In this document: one piece after another, positions 26,470 through 35,669 of the stretch
How the letters are laid out: the number at the start of each line of letters is the position of its first letter
Position numbering within the stretch: position 1 is the stretch's first letter
DNA from: Bacteroidia bacterium Ga0077558
GTDB lineage: Bacteria; Bacteroidota; Bacteroidia; Chitinophagales; Chitinophagaceae
NCBI GenBank assembly: GCA_001464625.1
Contig: LNFJ01000039.1
Location: 1-64,000 of the forward strand
DNA length: 64,000 bases
Direction: 5' to 3'
Translations under genes and position numbers: made by a program
The notes under the pieces: model-generated
The model's database searches: none
The model's input: only the letters and a program-made list of their open reading frames with translations
Told to the model about the DNA's origin: nothing

Positions 26470-28549
26470 GGTTTGTCTGTGTTTTTTTAAACAGGTAGTT
26501 AAAAGTTTCTACCTGCGATCTTATTTTCTTTTTTGTGGTGCGAACATATTCATTGCTTAGTTCATTATCCAGCCACCTGGCTTTTACATTATCCTGCAAT
26601 TGTATATCGAGGATGTCTTTCAATTCTTGCTTCAATTCCTCATGCCATATAGGACAAGTTGCTTCTACCCGATGTTCTAAATTTCTTCGCATCCAGTCTG
26701 CCGAAGATATATAAACTTTCTCTTTACCTCTGTTATGAAATACCCACACTCTTGCATGCTCAAGATATTCATCAACAATACTAATGGCCTTGATTGGCTT
26801 TTCAAATTTTTTATTTTCTGATAACATGCAATAAACACCACGAATGATTAATTTAATTTCAACTCCTGCACGGGCCGCTTCGTATAATTTTTGTATCATC
26901 TCTTCATCGCTTAGCGAATTCATTTTTAAAGTAATGGCGGCTGGCTTTTTCTTACGGGCTTGCTTTATTTCTTCATCAATGAGTTTGAGCATTTCTCTTT
27001 TTACAAACATCGGACTGGGGATAATCACTTTGCAATCCCTCAGAAAATGCATACCTGTTTTTGGTTGTTCCAAAAAGCTGAAAATGCGATTTACATCTGC
27101 CATTATTTTTTGATTGGCGGTAAGCAGGCAATGATCAGCATATACCTTAGAGGTCTTTTCATTCAAATTGCCCGTGCTTATAAATCCATACAGCAAGAAG
27201 TTGTTGTCTTTCGTTCTTTTTTTAATTATACATATTTTTGAATGCACTTTCATGTTTGGTATTTCAATCAACACTTTGGCACCTTCTTCTTCCAACCTGT
27301 TCTTCCATTCTATATTAGCTTCTTCTTCAAACCGTGCCCTTAACTCCAGCATTACCACCACTTCTTTTCCATTACGAACGGCATTTATCAATGCGTTAAT
27401 GATTTTTGAATTTTGTGCCAGCCTGTAACAAGTGATTTTTATAGTGGTTACATCCGGGTCAAATGCGGCCTCCCGAATAAGATCTATTAGTGGTAAAAAA
27501 GAATGGTATGGAAAATGAAGCATCACATCTTTTTCTAAAATAACATCTGTAACACGACGAACAGTGAGCAGCGGATGGTCAAACGGTTTTTTGCGTAGCC
27601 TTTTCTCTTTAAATACCTGGTCAGGAAAATCCATAAAGTGGCGGAAATTGTGGATTCTGCCACCCGGTATCAGGTTATCTCTTTTAGAAAGATTTAAACG
27701 GCGCACTAAATATTCTAACAATCCCGGATCCATTTCCCTGTCGTATACAAAACGTACAGGTTTTCCTTTGCGGCGGTTCTTAATTCCTTTTTCAATTTTT
27801 TGAATGATGTTGGTAGAAACATCCTGGTCTATATCTAGCTCTGCATCCCGGGTTACTTTAAAAACATGTGACTGATATTGGTCGTACCCGAAATATGAAA
27901 ATATATCAGGTAAATTAAACCGGATAATATCTTCCAGTAAAATAATATGACTTTCATCGGGTTTAGGAGATGGGAGTAGGGTAAATCTTCCAAGGCTCCG
28001 GCTAGGTACTTCTATTAAAGCATATTTTTTTTTCAGTGCATTCTCTTTCTTCCACATTACTACAGCCAGATAGATGGATTTATCCCGTAGCATGGGAAAG
28101 ATGGGGATGTTTTCAATCATCAATGGTATTACATCAGAACTTACCTCTTCTTCAAAGTGATTGCGGACAAAATTTTGTTGTTCAGCGTTTAATTCTTTTT
28201 CAGTGCGGAGAAATATTTTTTGTTCATTCAATTGTTGCGACACCTCTTCCCATATTCTGTTAAATTCCCCCTGGTGATTTAATACCGTCATTTGTATTTC
28301 ATCAATAATCTGTTGCGGGTCATTTTCCAGATGCATATTGGCTTTTGATCCAAATTGTATCATACGGCGTAGGGTAGCCACACGAACCCGGAAAAACTCA
28401 TCCATATTATTAGAGAAGATGCCAAGAAATCGTATCCGTTCTCTTAATGGAACAGAATTGTCTGCGGCTTCCTGCAATACTCTTGCATTGAAGGAGAGCC
28501 AACTTATGTCCCGGGCAATTGTTTTTCTTTTGGTAGTATTTTGTGCCAT
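26450..28549 (-). CDS. ppk: Polyphosphate kinase 1
   Basis: A 699-residue enzyme that makes polyphosphate from ATP. Order: N-terminal domain (RDISWLSFNARVLQEAADNS), head domain with KINNPDEF-like FSNNMDEFFRVRVATL, then two phospholipase D-like catalytic domains. The autophosphorylated His is in IPNMKVHSKICIIKK and the second His in RRNLEHRVEATCPIW. The ATP/Mg pocket residues follow in ISTGNLNEKTSKVYADH. Length (about 690) is standard. It overlaps ppx by 20 bp downstream. Confidence 0.96.
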   Translation of the reverse strand: MAQNTTKRKTIARDISWLSFNARVLQEAADNSVPLRERIRFLGIFSNNMDEFFRVRVATLRRMIQFGSKANMHLENDPQQIIDEIQMTVLNHQGEFNRIWEEVSQQLNEQKIFLRTEKELNAEQQNFVRNHFEEEVSSDVIPLMIENIPIFPMLRDKSIYLAVVMWKKENALKKKYALIEVPSRSLGRFTLLPSPKPDESHIILLEDIIRFNLPDIFSYFGYDQYQSHVFKVTRDAELDIDQDVSTNIIQKIEKGIKNRRKGKPVRFVYDREMDPGLLEYLVRRLNLSKRDNLIPGGRIHNFRHFMDFPDQVFKEKRLRKKPFDHPLLTVRRVTDVILEKDVMLHFPYHSFLPLIDLIREAAFDPDVTTIKITCYRLAQNSKIINALINAVRNGKEVVVMLELRARFEEEANIEWKNRLEEEGAKVLIEIPNMKVHSKICIIKKRTKDNNFLLYGFISTGNLNEKTSKVYADHCLLTANQKIMADVNRIFSFLEQPKTGMHFLRDCKVIIPSPMFVKREMLKLIDEEIKQARKKKPAAITLKMNSLSDEEMIQKLYEAARAGVEIKLIIRGVYCMLSENKKFEKPIKAISIVDEYLEHARVWVFHNRGKEKVYISSADWMRRNLEHRVEATCPIWHEELKQELKDILDIQLQDNVKARWLDNELSNEYVRTTKKKIRSQVETFNYLFKKTQTNRETGSN

Positions 28550-28619
28550 ATGATATTCTATTCAGGAATAAAATTATTGAGAAGCAGTAGAATTTGATAT
28601 TAAGTTTTAAGGGAAACTC

Positions 28620-29111
28620 TTAGCCTTTGCGAACTTGTTCAATTATTCTGGTAGTGGAAAATCCATCCAGTACTGGATTGATGACCACTCTGCCACCAGC
28701 AGCCAGTACTTCTTTTGCGCCAGCTATTTGGTCAATGGTATAATCGCCGCCTTTCACCAGCACATCAGGCATAATAAAGTTTATCAATTCAAGTGGGGTG
28801 TCTTCATCAAACAATACAACTGCATCCACCATTAGTAGAGATGCCATCACCAATGATCTTGCAGCTTCATTATTTATCGGGCGGCTTTCACCTTTTAATC
28901 TTTTTACTGAAGCATCTGTGTTTAATCCTACAATTAAGTAGTCAGCTTCTTTAGCAGCTTCGCTTAATGAAAATATATGCCCCTGGTGAATAATATCAAA
29001 CACACCATTAGTGAATGCAATTTTCTTGTCTAATACTTTCCATTGCAAGATTCGTTTCAATAGCTCCGGTGCAGTGAAAATTTTCTGTGGTATAATGTCA
29101 GCTCTTTTCAC
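28620..29111 (-). CDS. rfaE2: D-glycero-beta-D-manno-heptose 1-phosphate adenylyltransferase
   Basis: A 163-residue cytidylyltransferase-fold protein with FTNGVFDIIHQGHIFSLSEA (HxGH motif), GLNTDASVKRLKGESRP and the C-terminal GFSTTRIIEQ (substrate-binding Thr-Thr). It matches the stand-alone RfaE domain II that makes ADP-heptose for the lipopolysaccharide core. The kinase half (RfaE1) is not in this window. It overlaps the flippase-like gene by 14 bp. A general nucleotidyltransferase with another sugar substrate is possible. Confidence 0.88.
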   Translation of the reverse strand: MKRADIIPQKIFTAPELLKRILQWKVLDKKIAFTNGVFDIIHQGHIFSLSEAAKEADYLIVGLNTDASVKRLKGESRPINNEAARSLVMASLLMVDAVVLFDEDTPLELINFIMPDVLVKGGDYTIDQIAGAKEVLAAGGRVVINPVLDGFSTTRIIEQVRKG

Positions 29112-30111
29112 TTGTTTTTTGTTTATTGTAATAAGGCATTGCTACAAAGCTAATCAAACCTCCAAATACTATTACAGCAGTTGTTGCCAGCCACAATATC
29201 CACCCAAATGCAATAGCAATGGTGGTGTTAAGACCATATAGCTCCATTGTTTTTTCTATCAGGTAGGCATAAGCACCCAGTCCACCGGGAGATGCAATCA
29301 TACCCACACTTCCTGCTGATAATACAGTAAACGCTTCTTTAATTCCGTACTGGCTTGTTTCCTGGAAGGCCATAAAGCCAATATACCCACCGGAAAGATA
29401 AAGTGTCCATAAGGCGATAGTGAAAAAAATAAACAGCTTTCTTTTTTTTAAATGCCGGATGCTGCCCACACCTTGTAAAACACTTTTCCATACTTTTTTT
29501 ACAATTGCGGATAAATCACTGAATGATTTCTTTTTTATAAACATCCACAAGCCAAGTAGTATTACAACTGCTCCTAAAAGAATGGCACTGATGAGTAAAG
29601 AGGAAACTTTTTTCCCTTCTTTTTCTTGCGAAGAATTAAAAAAAGTATCGATAATGCGGGAGTATAGCTCTGGTTGTATAATTAATGTAATGCCGAAAAT
29701 TAGTAATAAGGTTAATGCATCAATCAGTCTTTCGAGAATGATTGTGCCAATTAATTTTTCGGCTGGAATTTTTTCGTAGCGGGAAAGAACAGTACATTTA
29801 ACTACTTCACCGAGTCGTGGTACACCCTGGTTTACCAGATATCCAATCATTACTGCAAAAAATGCATTGGCTTTTGAAGTGCTATAGCCAAGGGGCTCAA
29901 TTAATAATCTCCAACGTAAAGCTCTCACAAAATGGCTCAGCAATAAAATTACAAGTACTGGTATTATCAACCAATGCCGGGCATTAGCAAAAGCAGTTTT
30001 AATCTGCGCCATATTTTCTTTGTTCAAACTTTTCAGCGAAAGCCAGCCAAAGAAAATGCCGAGTCCCAGGAAGAAAAAATATTGGAGTATGGTGCGTACT
30101 TTTTTATTCAT
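29098..30111 (-). CDS. Lysylphosphatidylglycerol synthase-type transmembrane (flippase-like) protein
   Basis: A 337-residue integral membrane protein with about eight hydrophobic segments (for example YFFFLGLGIFFGWLSL, WLIIPVLVILLLSHFV, TLLLIFGITLIIQPEL, LISAILLGAVVILLGLWMFI). It keeps the family motifs FFAVMIGYLVNQGVPRLGEV and MIASPGGLGAYAYL. This is the UPF0104 / LPG_synthase_TM family, in which members flip or help move lipids. No lysyltransferase domain is attached. Neighbour rfaE2 suggests an envelope-lipid or glycolipid context; that is inference. Confidence 0.85.
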   Translation of the reverse strand: MNKKVRTILQYFFFLGLGIFFGWLSLKSLNKENMAQIKTAFANARHWLIIPVLVILLLSHFVRALRWRLLIEPLGYSTSKANAFFAVMIGYLVNQGVPRLGEVVKCTVLSRYEKIPAEKLIGTIILERLIDALTLLLIFGITLIIQPELYSRIIDTFFNSSQEKEGKKVSSLLISAILLGAVVILLGLWMFIKKKSFSDLSAIVKKVWKSVLQGVGSIRHLKKRKLFIFFTIALWTLYLSGGYIGFMAFQETSQYGIKEAFTVLSAGSVGMIASPGGLGAYAYLIEKTMELYGLNTTIAIAFGWILWLATTAVIVFGGLISFVAMPYYNKQKTSEKS

Positions 30112-30170
30112 GCAAGGCCGAAAGTATAACGATGTGGTGGATTGTCAAATTCTGTTATAAAATATTACTG

Positions 30171-31019
30171 TTAATTAAGAACCATGTTATCGATCAATCT
30201 AATCTCATTCAGGAAAGCGGCCACCAGAACAACTATTTTTTGCTGTCCGTTCCACTCATTCAATAAAGTAAGATCGGTAGCATCTGCTATCTCAACATAA
30301 TCAGTTTTAAAACCTGCGTTGTCCAGTATTTCTTTAGCCTGGTCTTTAACGGCAGTTACATCACCTTTCGAAATATTGTTTTTTATAAAGAGGAGGGAAT
30401 GATAAATAGTAACAGCCGTTTCTCTTTCTTCAGTATTCAATCGCATATTACGGCTGCTCATGGCAAGTCCATCGGATTCTCGTAGAGTAGGGCTAATATG
30501 AATGTTGATTGTGAACTTACCAATTATAACTATGAGTTTTTTTATTACCATGCATTGTTGGTAATCTTTTTGGCCCAGATAAAGATTATCGGGGCTTACA
30601 ATATCTAAGAGACGATGTACTACCATACATACACCCTGAAAATGGCCGGGTCTAAACTTTCCATCTAATATGGTTTCTACAAATCCTAAATCATATTTTT
30701 TCGTGGTGGAAAAACCATCCGGATATATTTCATGAACTGATGGAAGAAATAATACATCACAACCTGCCTGCTCCAACATCTCAATATCTTTTTCAATAGT
30801 AATGGGATATTTCTCAAAATCCTTCGGATTGTTGAACTGCGTTGGGTTAACAAAAATGCTGGAAACAACCAGGTCGTTGCCTTTTTTTGCGGCTGTTATC
30901 AACGAAAGGTGACCCGGGTGTAATGCTCCCATCGTGGGTACAAATCCAATGATATTGGCTTTTTTTCGTTGAGCATCAAGCCATTTATCGAGGTCAGCTG
31001 TCTTTTTAAATAAAATCAT
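30171..31019 (-). CDS. panC: Pantoate--beta-alanine ligase
   Basis: A 282-residue pantothenate synthetase. ATP-binding HIGH-like motif in IGFVPTMGALHPGHLSLI, VVSSIFVNPTQFNNPKDF (the KMSKS-side substrate loop follows later), NLYLGQKDYQQCMVIKKLI, and SDGLAMSSRNMRL, which carries the Ser-Ser-Arg-Asn motif. It condenses pantoate with beta-alanine, the last step of vitamin B5 synthesis. It is transcribed divergently from the glycogen-synthase-like gene, with a 99-bp shared region. Confidence 0.95.
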   Translation of the reverse strand: MILFKKTADLDKWLDAQRKKANIIGFVPTMGALHPGHLSLITAAKKGNDLVVSSIFVNPTQFNNPKDFEKYPITIEKDIEMLEQAGCDVLFLPSVHEIYPDGFSTTKKYDLGFVETILDGKFRPGHFQGVCMVVHRLLDIVSPDNLYLGQKDYQQCMVIKKLIVIIGKFTINIHISPTLRESDGLAMSSRNMRLNTEERETAVTIYHSLLFIKNNISKGDVTAVKDQAKEILDNAGFKTDYVEIADATDLTLLNEWNGQQKIVVLVAAFLNEIRLIDNMVLN

Positions 31020-31077
31020 ATATGATGTAATGGATGCTCTGTTTAATGTAAACTTAACTATTTAGCTATAAATTAAT

Positions 31078-31085
31078 TACCTTTG
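31078..31085 (+). promoter_or_regulatory. -7 promoter element of the glycogen-synthase-like gene
   Basis: TACCTTTG is an exact TAnnTTTG match, 33 nt before ATG 31119, predicting a leader of about 28 nt that contains the purine-rich AAAGGGAG. Confidence 0.6.
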
Positions 31086-31118
31086 CCACCTTTTACAAAA
31101 GGGAGCTAAATTAAACAG

Positions 31119-31940
31119 ATGCCCATGTCAGCAAAGAAAAGAATTTTATTTATCGCTAACGAGATGTCGCCCTACCTGGAGCTGACGGAATTTTCTGAAA
31201 TTGTGAACAAACTGGCAATTAAAGCCAACGATAATAACCTGGAGGTACGCTGTATAATGCCCCGTTTTGGTATTATCAATGAACGCCGCCATCGCCTGCA
31301 TGAGGTAGTCCGCTTATCGGGCATCAATGTATCGGTAGATAATGAGGATATGCCATTGCAAATTAAAGTGGCCTCTTTGCCTAGTGCCAGATTGCAAGTT
31401 TACTTTTTGGATAATGAAGATTTGTTTAAACGCAAATTTGTGTTCAACGATGAAGAAGATAAGTGGTATGATGATAATGGTCTTCGCACAGTCTTTTTTT
31501 GTAAAGGTGCGTTAGAAACCGTAAAGAAATTTGGCTGGCCTCCGGATATTATTCATTGCAGCGGCTGGATGACAGGGTTAATACCTTTTTACTTAAAAAC
31601 TGTTTATAAGAAAGAGCCTGTTTTTGCACACAGCAAAGTTGTTTACACGTTAGGTCAAAACACATTTAAAGAAAAATTGGGTAGTGATTTTGTAAAAAAA
31701 GCACTCATTCATGCCTCGTTAAAGGAAAAGGATTTAGAAGTATATAAAGATGCTAATAATACAGCGATGCTTCGGGGCGGTGCCACTTTTGCTGATGCAA
31801 TAACTTTTGGAGCTGAAAAGATAGAAAAGAAGCTAACAGATGAATTTTCTAAGGTAAGAGGTAAAAAAACATTGCTCTTTAACCCCGAAGGAGATTTAAC
31901 AGACTATTTACAACTGTATAGCGACCTTGCGAGCAAATAA
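31119..31940 (+). CDS. Glycogen/starch synthase N-terminal domain only (GT5-like)
   Basis: A 273-residue protein matching only the N-terminal (Glyco_transf_5) half of glycogen synthase: KKRILFIANEMSPYLELTEF, VRCIMPRFGIINERRHRL, WPPDIIHCSGWMTGLIPFYL. The C-terminal GT1 half with the E-x7-E nucleotide-sugar site is absent, and the KxGG motif of true synthases is replaced (LTEFSEI). Stand-alone proteins of this size beside panC are known in Bacteroidetes, so this is a stable family rather than a truncation; its activity is unproven. The DUF4270 gene follows by 29 bp in the same direction and may be co-transcribed. Confidence 0.82.
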   Translation: MPMSAKKRILFIANEMSPYLELTEFSEIVNKLAIKANDNNLEVRCIMPRFGIINERRHRLHEVVRLSGINVSVDNEDMPLQIKVASLPSARLQVYFLDNEDLFKRKFVFNDEEDKWYDDNGLRTVFFCKGALETVKKFGWPPDIIHCSGWMTGLIPFYLKTVYKKEPVFAHSKVVYTLGQNTFKEKLGSDFVKKALIHASLKEKDLEVYKDANNTAMLRGGATFADAITFGAEKIEKKLTDEFSKVRGKKTLLFNPEGDLTDYLQLYSDLASK

Positions 31941-31969
31941 AAATCACTAACCCGATATAAATTTACTTT

Positions 31970-33469
31970 GTGAAGAACAGACATCTTGCACTTTTTTTTA
32001 TAGCAATCGTAACTACGATTGCTATTGTATTTTCCGCTTGCAAAAAGATAAATGAATCTACAGATTTGGGCGGAGGGCTAATTCCGCCGGTTGATAATAT
32101 TACTACGTTTGATACATTGATAGATGTACAGACGTATAATGATACATTTTCAATTGTTAATGATTCAACAAGAATCGGGAATAATATTACTGGCTTTTTT
32201 GATGAATTTTTTCTTGGGAAAATCACCAACGATCCGTTTTTTGGCTCCAGCGAAGCACAAATTTTCTTGCAATTAAAGCCTTCTAATTTTCCATTTGCTT
32301 TTAGAAATAAACCACATCCTGATAGTTTGTTTATTGACTCTGTGGTTTTGATACTTGATTATGTTGAAACCTACGGTGATACACTTGTTCCGCAAACTGT
32401 AACCGTTCAGGAATTGGATCAGTCGCCTGCCAACTCAGGTTTCAGGTATGATTCTGTTTTTCTGTTGCGCAGAAATAATCTAACAACATTTCTCGGCCCC
32501 CCTCTTGGTATCCGAATCTTTACTCCGGCAATGTTAAAAGACTCGGTTAAAGCATTTGGAGGTGATACAACAGCAAATCAGCTCCGAATCAGGCTTAATG
32601 ATAGTTTTGGACAACGGTTGTTGATGTATGATTCAACTATCACAGGTGCTTATGCCAATGATTCTGTATTTAACAGTAAGGTTAAAGGGTTTGCTATAAA
32701 ATCAATTGCGGGTGGAAATGCATTAATGGGTTTCAATCTTCCGGGCTCTAACACTAAATTGGCGATCTATTATAAGTACGCAAATTCATTACCTAATATA
32801 GATACAACGGTTGCTTATTTTACTTTCGGTTCATTATCTGCAAGTGGTAATTATGCTACACGAAATTATATTGGAACTCCTGCAGATGCTTCATTGAACA
32901 ATGGCCTTGCTCAGGATCAGATCGTTTATCTGCAAAATACTCCTGGTTTTTTTACAACAGTTAAATTTCCGGGTTTAGGTGCCATTAGTAACAGGGTGAT
33001 TCATCGTGCAGAATTGGTGATGGAGCAAATTTATGATATAAGCGACAGTACATTTCGTTCCCCGGATTTTCTTTTTCTTGATGCAATTGATCCAACAATT
33101 ACAGATCCAATTAAATTCAGAACTGTTCCTTACGACTTTACTTTTGATCCTAACAGTGGGGCATTTAATCTGGGATCATTTGGTGTAGCACCTGTTATTG
33201 GAACCGATCCATTCGGTAACAGAATAAGGATTTGGCGTTTTAATATATCAAGATATGTGCAACATGTATTGACCGGAACTTTACCGGTATATGATTTACG
33301 ACTTTTCCCAGCATTCAGATATCCTGTTCAGTTTGGGATACCGCCAGGAAGTAATGTGCTTACAACGGTATCTGTTAATCCGGCTGCTATAAAAGGAAGG
33401 ATAAGATTAGGAGGCGGAAATCATCCCACTCAAAAAATGAAGCTTCGCCTTATCTATTCAAAACTTTAG
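31970..33469 (+). CDS. DUF4270 family surface lipoprotein
   Basis: A 499-residue protein with a lipoprotein signal (HLALFFIAIVTTIAIVFSAC, lipidated Cys near residue 24). The mature part starts INESTDLGGGLIPPVDNITT, typical of DUF4270, and is rich in beta-strands and Asp/Ser/Thr (DSVVLILDYVETYGDT, FKIKSIAGGNALMG-like). It is anchored in the outer membrane; its function is unknown. The start is GTG at 31970, since no ATG lies nearby in frame. A perfect 26-bp palindrome at 32000-32025 lies inside the signal-peptide codons. A terminator follows the stop. Confidence 0.8.
   Translation: MKNRHLALFFIAIVTTIAIVFSACKKINESTDLGGGLIPPVDNITTFDTLIDVQTYNDTFSIVNDSTRIGNNITGFFDEFFLGKITNDPFFGSSEAQIFLQLKPSNFPFAFRNKPHPDSLFIDSVVLILDYVETYGDTLVPQTVTVQELDQSPANSGFRYDSVFLLRRNNLTTFLGPPLGIRIFTPAMLKDSVKAFGGDTTANQLRIRLNDSFGQRLLMYDSTITGAYANDSVFNSKVKGFAIKSIAGGNALMGFNLPGSNTKLAIYYKYANSLPNIDTTVAYFTFGSLSASGNYATRNYIGTPADASLNNGLAQDQIVYLQNTPGFFTTVKFPGLGAISNRVIHRAELVMEQIYDISDSTFRSPDFLFLDAIDPTITDPIKFRTVPYDFTFDPNSGAFNLGSFGVAPVIGTDPFGNRIRIWRFNISRYVQHVLTGTLPVYDLRLFPAFRYPVQFGIPPGSNVLTTVSVNPAAIKGRIRLGGGNHPTQKMKLRLIYSKL
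32000..32025. repeat. Perfect 12-2-12 palindrome inside the DUF4270 signal-peptide codons
   Basis: ATAGCAATCGTA (32000-32011) and TACGATTGCTAT (32014-32025) are perfect inverted arms around AC. In the protein this gives the repeated peptide IAIV-TT-IAIV. A hairpin 28 nt after the start codon could slow translation. Confidence 0.6.
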
Positions 33470-33500
33470 AATTACAGATTTAGTTATCAAGATATGTTTA

Positions 33501-33534
33501 AAAGTCCACCAATTAAGAAGGGTGGGCTTTTTTC
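33501..33534 (+). terminator. Terminator after DUF4270
   Basis: AAAGTCCACC (33501-33510) pairs with GGTGGGCTTT (33521-33530), one G-T pair, then a run of T. It lies upstream of the metK promoter. Confidence 0.8.
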
Positions 33535-33550
33535 ATTATACATTGCCCCT

Positions 33551-33558
33551 TATCTTTG
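33551..33558 (+). promoter_or_regulatory. -7 promoter element of metK
   Basis: TATCTTTG is an exact TAnnTTTG match 18 nt before ATG 33577. The leader is short; no SAM riboswitch fits in it. Confidence 0.6.
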
Positions 33559-33576
33559 CACCTCAAAATTTAAAAC

Positions 33577-34833
33577 ATGCCGTATTTATTTACATCAGAA
33601 TCTGTAAGCGAAGGACACCCGGACAAAGTAGCTGACCAAATATCTGATGCGCTGATCGATAATTTTCTTGCTTTTGATGCACAATCAAAAGTGGCTTGCG
33701 AAACATTAGTAACCACCGGCCAGGTAGTATTAGCCGGCGAAGTAAAATCAAAAGCCTATTTAGATGTGCAGGAAATTGCCCGTGGTGTTATCCGTAAAAT
33801 TGGATATACCAAAAGTGAATACATGTTTGAAGCAAGCAGTTGCGGTGTATTATCAGCTATACATGAACAATCGGCTGACATCAACCAAGGTGTAGATAAA
33901 AAGAAAAAAGAAGAGCAAGGTGCCGGCGACCAGGGAATGATGTTTGGTTATGCCACCAACGAAACAGAACATTATATGCCATTGGCATTGGACTTAGCAC
34001 ATAACCTGTTGATTGAATTAGCGGTTATTCGCAGAGAAAAGAATTCAAAAATGCCTTACCTGCGTCCGGATGCAAAGAGCCAGGTAACATTGGAATACGA
34101 TGATAATAACCAACCCGTTCGTATTGATGCGATTGTAATATCTACTCAACATGATGATTTTGACAGCGAAACAAAAATGCTTGCTAAAATTAAAAGTGAT
34201 GTGATCAATATTTTGATACCAAGAATAAAAGCAAAGTATAAGAAATATGCGAAGTTGTTTAACACCGATATCAAATACCACGTTAACCCAACAGGTAAGT
34301 TTGTAATCGGCGGACCACATGGTGATACAGGATTAACTGGTCGTAAGATCATTGTTGATACTTATGGTGGTAAAGGTGCTCATGGTGGTGGAGCTTTCAG
34401 CGGCAAAGACCCTTCTAAGGTGGACCGTTCTGCAGCTTATGCTACAAGACATATTGCTAAGAATCTGGTAGCGGCAGGAGTGGCTGACGAAATATTGGTA
34501 CAGGTTTCTTATGCTATTGGTGTAGCACAACCTACCAGCATCAATGTAAATACATATGGTACTGCAAAAGTTGAATTAACCGATGGGCAAATAAGCAAAA
34601 TTGTTGAAGGTGTATTTGATATGCGTCCCTACTTTATTGAGCAACGTTTGAAATTGCGCAATCCTATTTACAGCGAAACAGCAGCTTACGGACACATGGG
34701 TCGTACGCCAGCAGTAGTAGAAAAAACATTTGTTTCTCCGGACGGAAAGAAGGTAACGAAGAAAGTTGAATTGTTTACCTGGGAGAAATTGGATTATGTA
34801 ACTAAGGTGAAGAAGGCATTTGGCTTAAAATAA
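33577..34833 (+). CDS. metK: S-adenosylmethionine synthetase
   Basis: A 418-residue enzyme that makes SAM from methionine and ATP. N-terminal signature [20 protein letters not shown], the hexapeptide loop [16 protein letters not shown] and the Gly-rich P-loop [20 protein letters not shown] are all present. Bacteroidetes proteins of about 415-430 residues with such insertions are usual. It is monocistronic between two terminators, with its own promoter at 33551. Confidence 0.97.
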   Translation: MPYLFTSESVSEGHPDKVADQISDALIDNFLAFDAQSKVACETLVTTGQVVLAGEVKSKAYLDVQEIARGVIRKIGYTKSEYMFEASSCGVLSAIHEQSADINQGVDKKKKEEQGAGDQGMMFGYATNETEHYMPLALDLAHNLLIELAVIRREKNSKMPYLRPDAKSQVTLEYDDNNQPVRIDAIVISTQHDDFDSETKMLAKIKSDVINILIPRIKAKYKKYAKLFNTDIKYHVNPTGKFVIGGPHGDTGLTGRKIIVDTYGGKGAHGGGAFSGKDPSKVDRSAAYATRHIAKNLVAAGVADEILVQVSYAIGVAQPTSINVNTYGTAKVELTDGQISKIVEGVFDMRPYFIEQRLKLRNPIYSETAAYGHMGRTPAVVEKTFVSPDGKKVTKKVELFTWEKLDYVTKVKKAFGLK

Positions 34834-34851
34834 CCCAACCTAAGTAATTTA

Positions 34852-34887
34852 AAGCCTGTAAGTTTTTAATTGCTTACAGGCTTTTTT
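34852..34887 (+). terminator. Terminator of metK
   Basis: A perfect 11-bp stem (AAGCCTGTAAG 34852-34862 with 34873-34883) followed by TTTT. It ends 3 nt before the rlmB -7 element. Confidence 0.85.
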
Positions 34888-34889
34888 CA

Positions 34890-34897
34890 TTTCTTTG
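34890..34897 (+). promoter_or_regulatory. -7 promoter element of rlmB (leaderless)
   Basis: TTTCTTTG matches TAnnTTTG except for the second base. The rlmB GTG starts 4 nt after the G, where transcription is expected to begin, so the message is predicted to have no 5' leader. Confidence 0.45.
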
Positions 34898-34901
34898 CAA
34901 C

Positions 34902-35669
34902 GTGAGAAATTTTAGACAACATCAACAACGCCCCAAAAAGAATTCACTCGTAATTGGTCGTTCGGCTGTAATTAAAGCATTACAATCCGGACAGCAATTA
35001 GACAGAATATACCTTGATGCGAGAGCCCAGGGAGAAGAGATCAGTGAGTTGAAAAAACTGGCTTCGCAAAATGGAGTACCCATAAACTATGTACCCGTTG
35101 CAAAATTGAATGGCTTCAATATTACCGACCATGAAGGTTGTGTGGCACAAATTGCCAAAGTTCAATACCAGAATTTGCAGGATGTTATCTCGCTGGTAAC
35201 TGAAAGCGGTGAAGCTCCTTTGTTCTTGATACTTGATGGCATCACTGATGTCAGAAATATTGGTGGCATTGCCCGTACTGCTTATTGTACCGGGGTACAT
35301 GCAATCATTATTCCGGAAAAAGGAGTAGGGGCATTGAATGAAGATGCGATAATGACTTCTGCGGGAGCATTGGAGCAGATTGCAGTGTGCCGTGTAAATA
35401 GCTTGATGAAAGCAGTGGATGAATTGCATCTCAACGGCTTCAAAGTTTTTGCCACTGAAATGAAAGCAGAAAAAAATATTGCTGATGTAGATTTTAAAGA
35501 ACCCTGTGCAATTGTAATGGGTAGTGAAGACAATGGTATCTATCCTGCGTTGATGAAAATATGTGATGATAAAATAAAAATCCCCATGGTAGGGGATTTT
35601 GAAAGTTTGAATGTATCAGTTGCCACAGGTATTATTTTGTATGAGGCAATGAAACAGCGGCTTGGCTAA
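34902..35669 (+). CDS. rlmB: 23S rRNA (guanosine-2'-O-)-methyltransferase RlmB-type
   Basis: A 255-residue SPOUT methyltransferase. The N-terminal substrate-binding domain (KNSLVIGRSAVIKALQSGQQ, NYVPVAKLNGF, HEGCVAQI) is followed by the trefoil-knot SAM domain with LDGITDVRNIGGIARTA, IVMGSEDNGIYPALM and IPMVGDFESLNVSVATGIIL. It methylates the 2'-OH of a G in 23S rRNA (position 2251 in E. coli). GTG is used as start at 34902. Its last 4 bp overlap the convergent LA_2272-like gene. Confidence 0.92.
   Translation: MRNFRQHQQRPKKNSLVIGRSAVIKALQSGQQLDRIYLDARAQGEEISELKKLASQNGVPINYVPVAKLNGFNITDHEGCVAQIAKVQYQNLQDVISLVTESGEAPLFLILDGITDVRNIGGIARTAYCTGVHAIIIPEKGVGALNEDAIMTSAGALEQIAVCRVNSLMKAVDELHLNGFKVFATEMKAEKNIADVDFKEPCAIVMGSEDNGIYPALMKICDDKIKIPMVGDFESLNVSVATGIILYEAMKQRLG

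Noticed and set aside
33470-33576. SAM riboswitch before metK
   Set aside because: The stretch holds only a terminator and a promoter, with a leader of about 14 nt.
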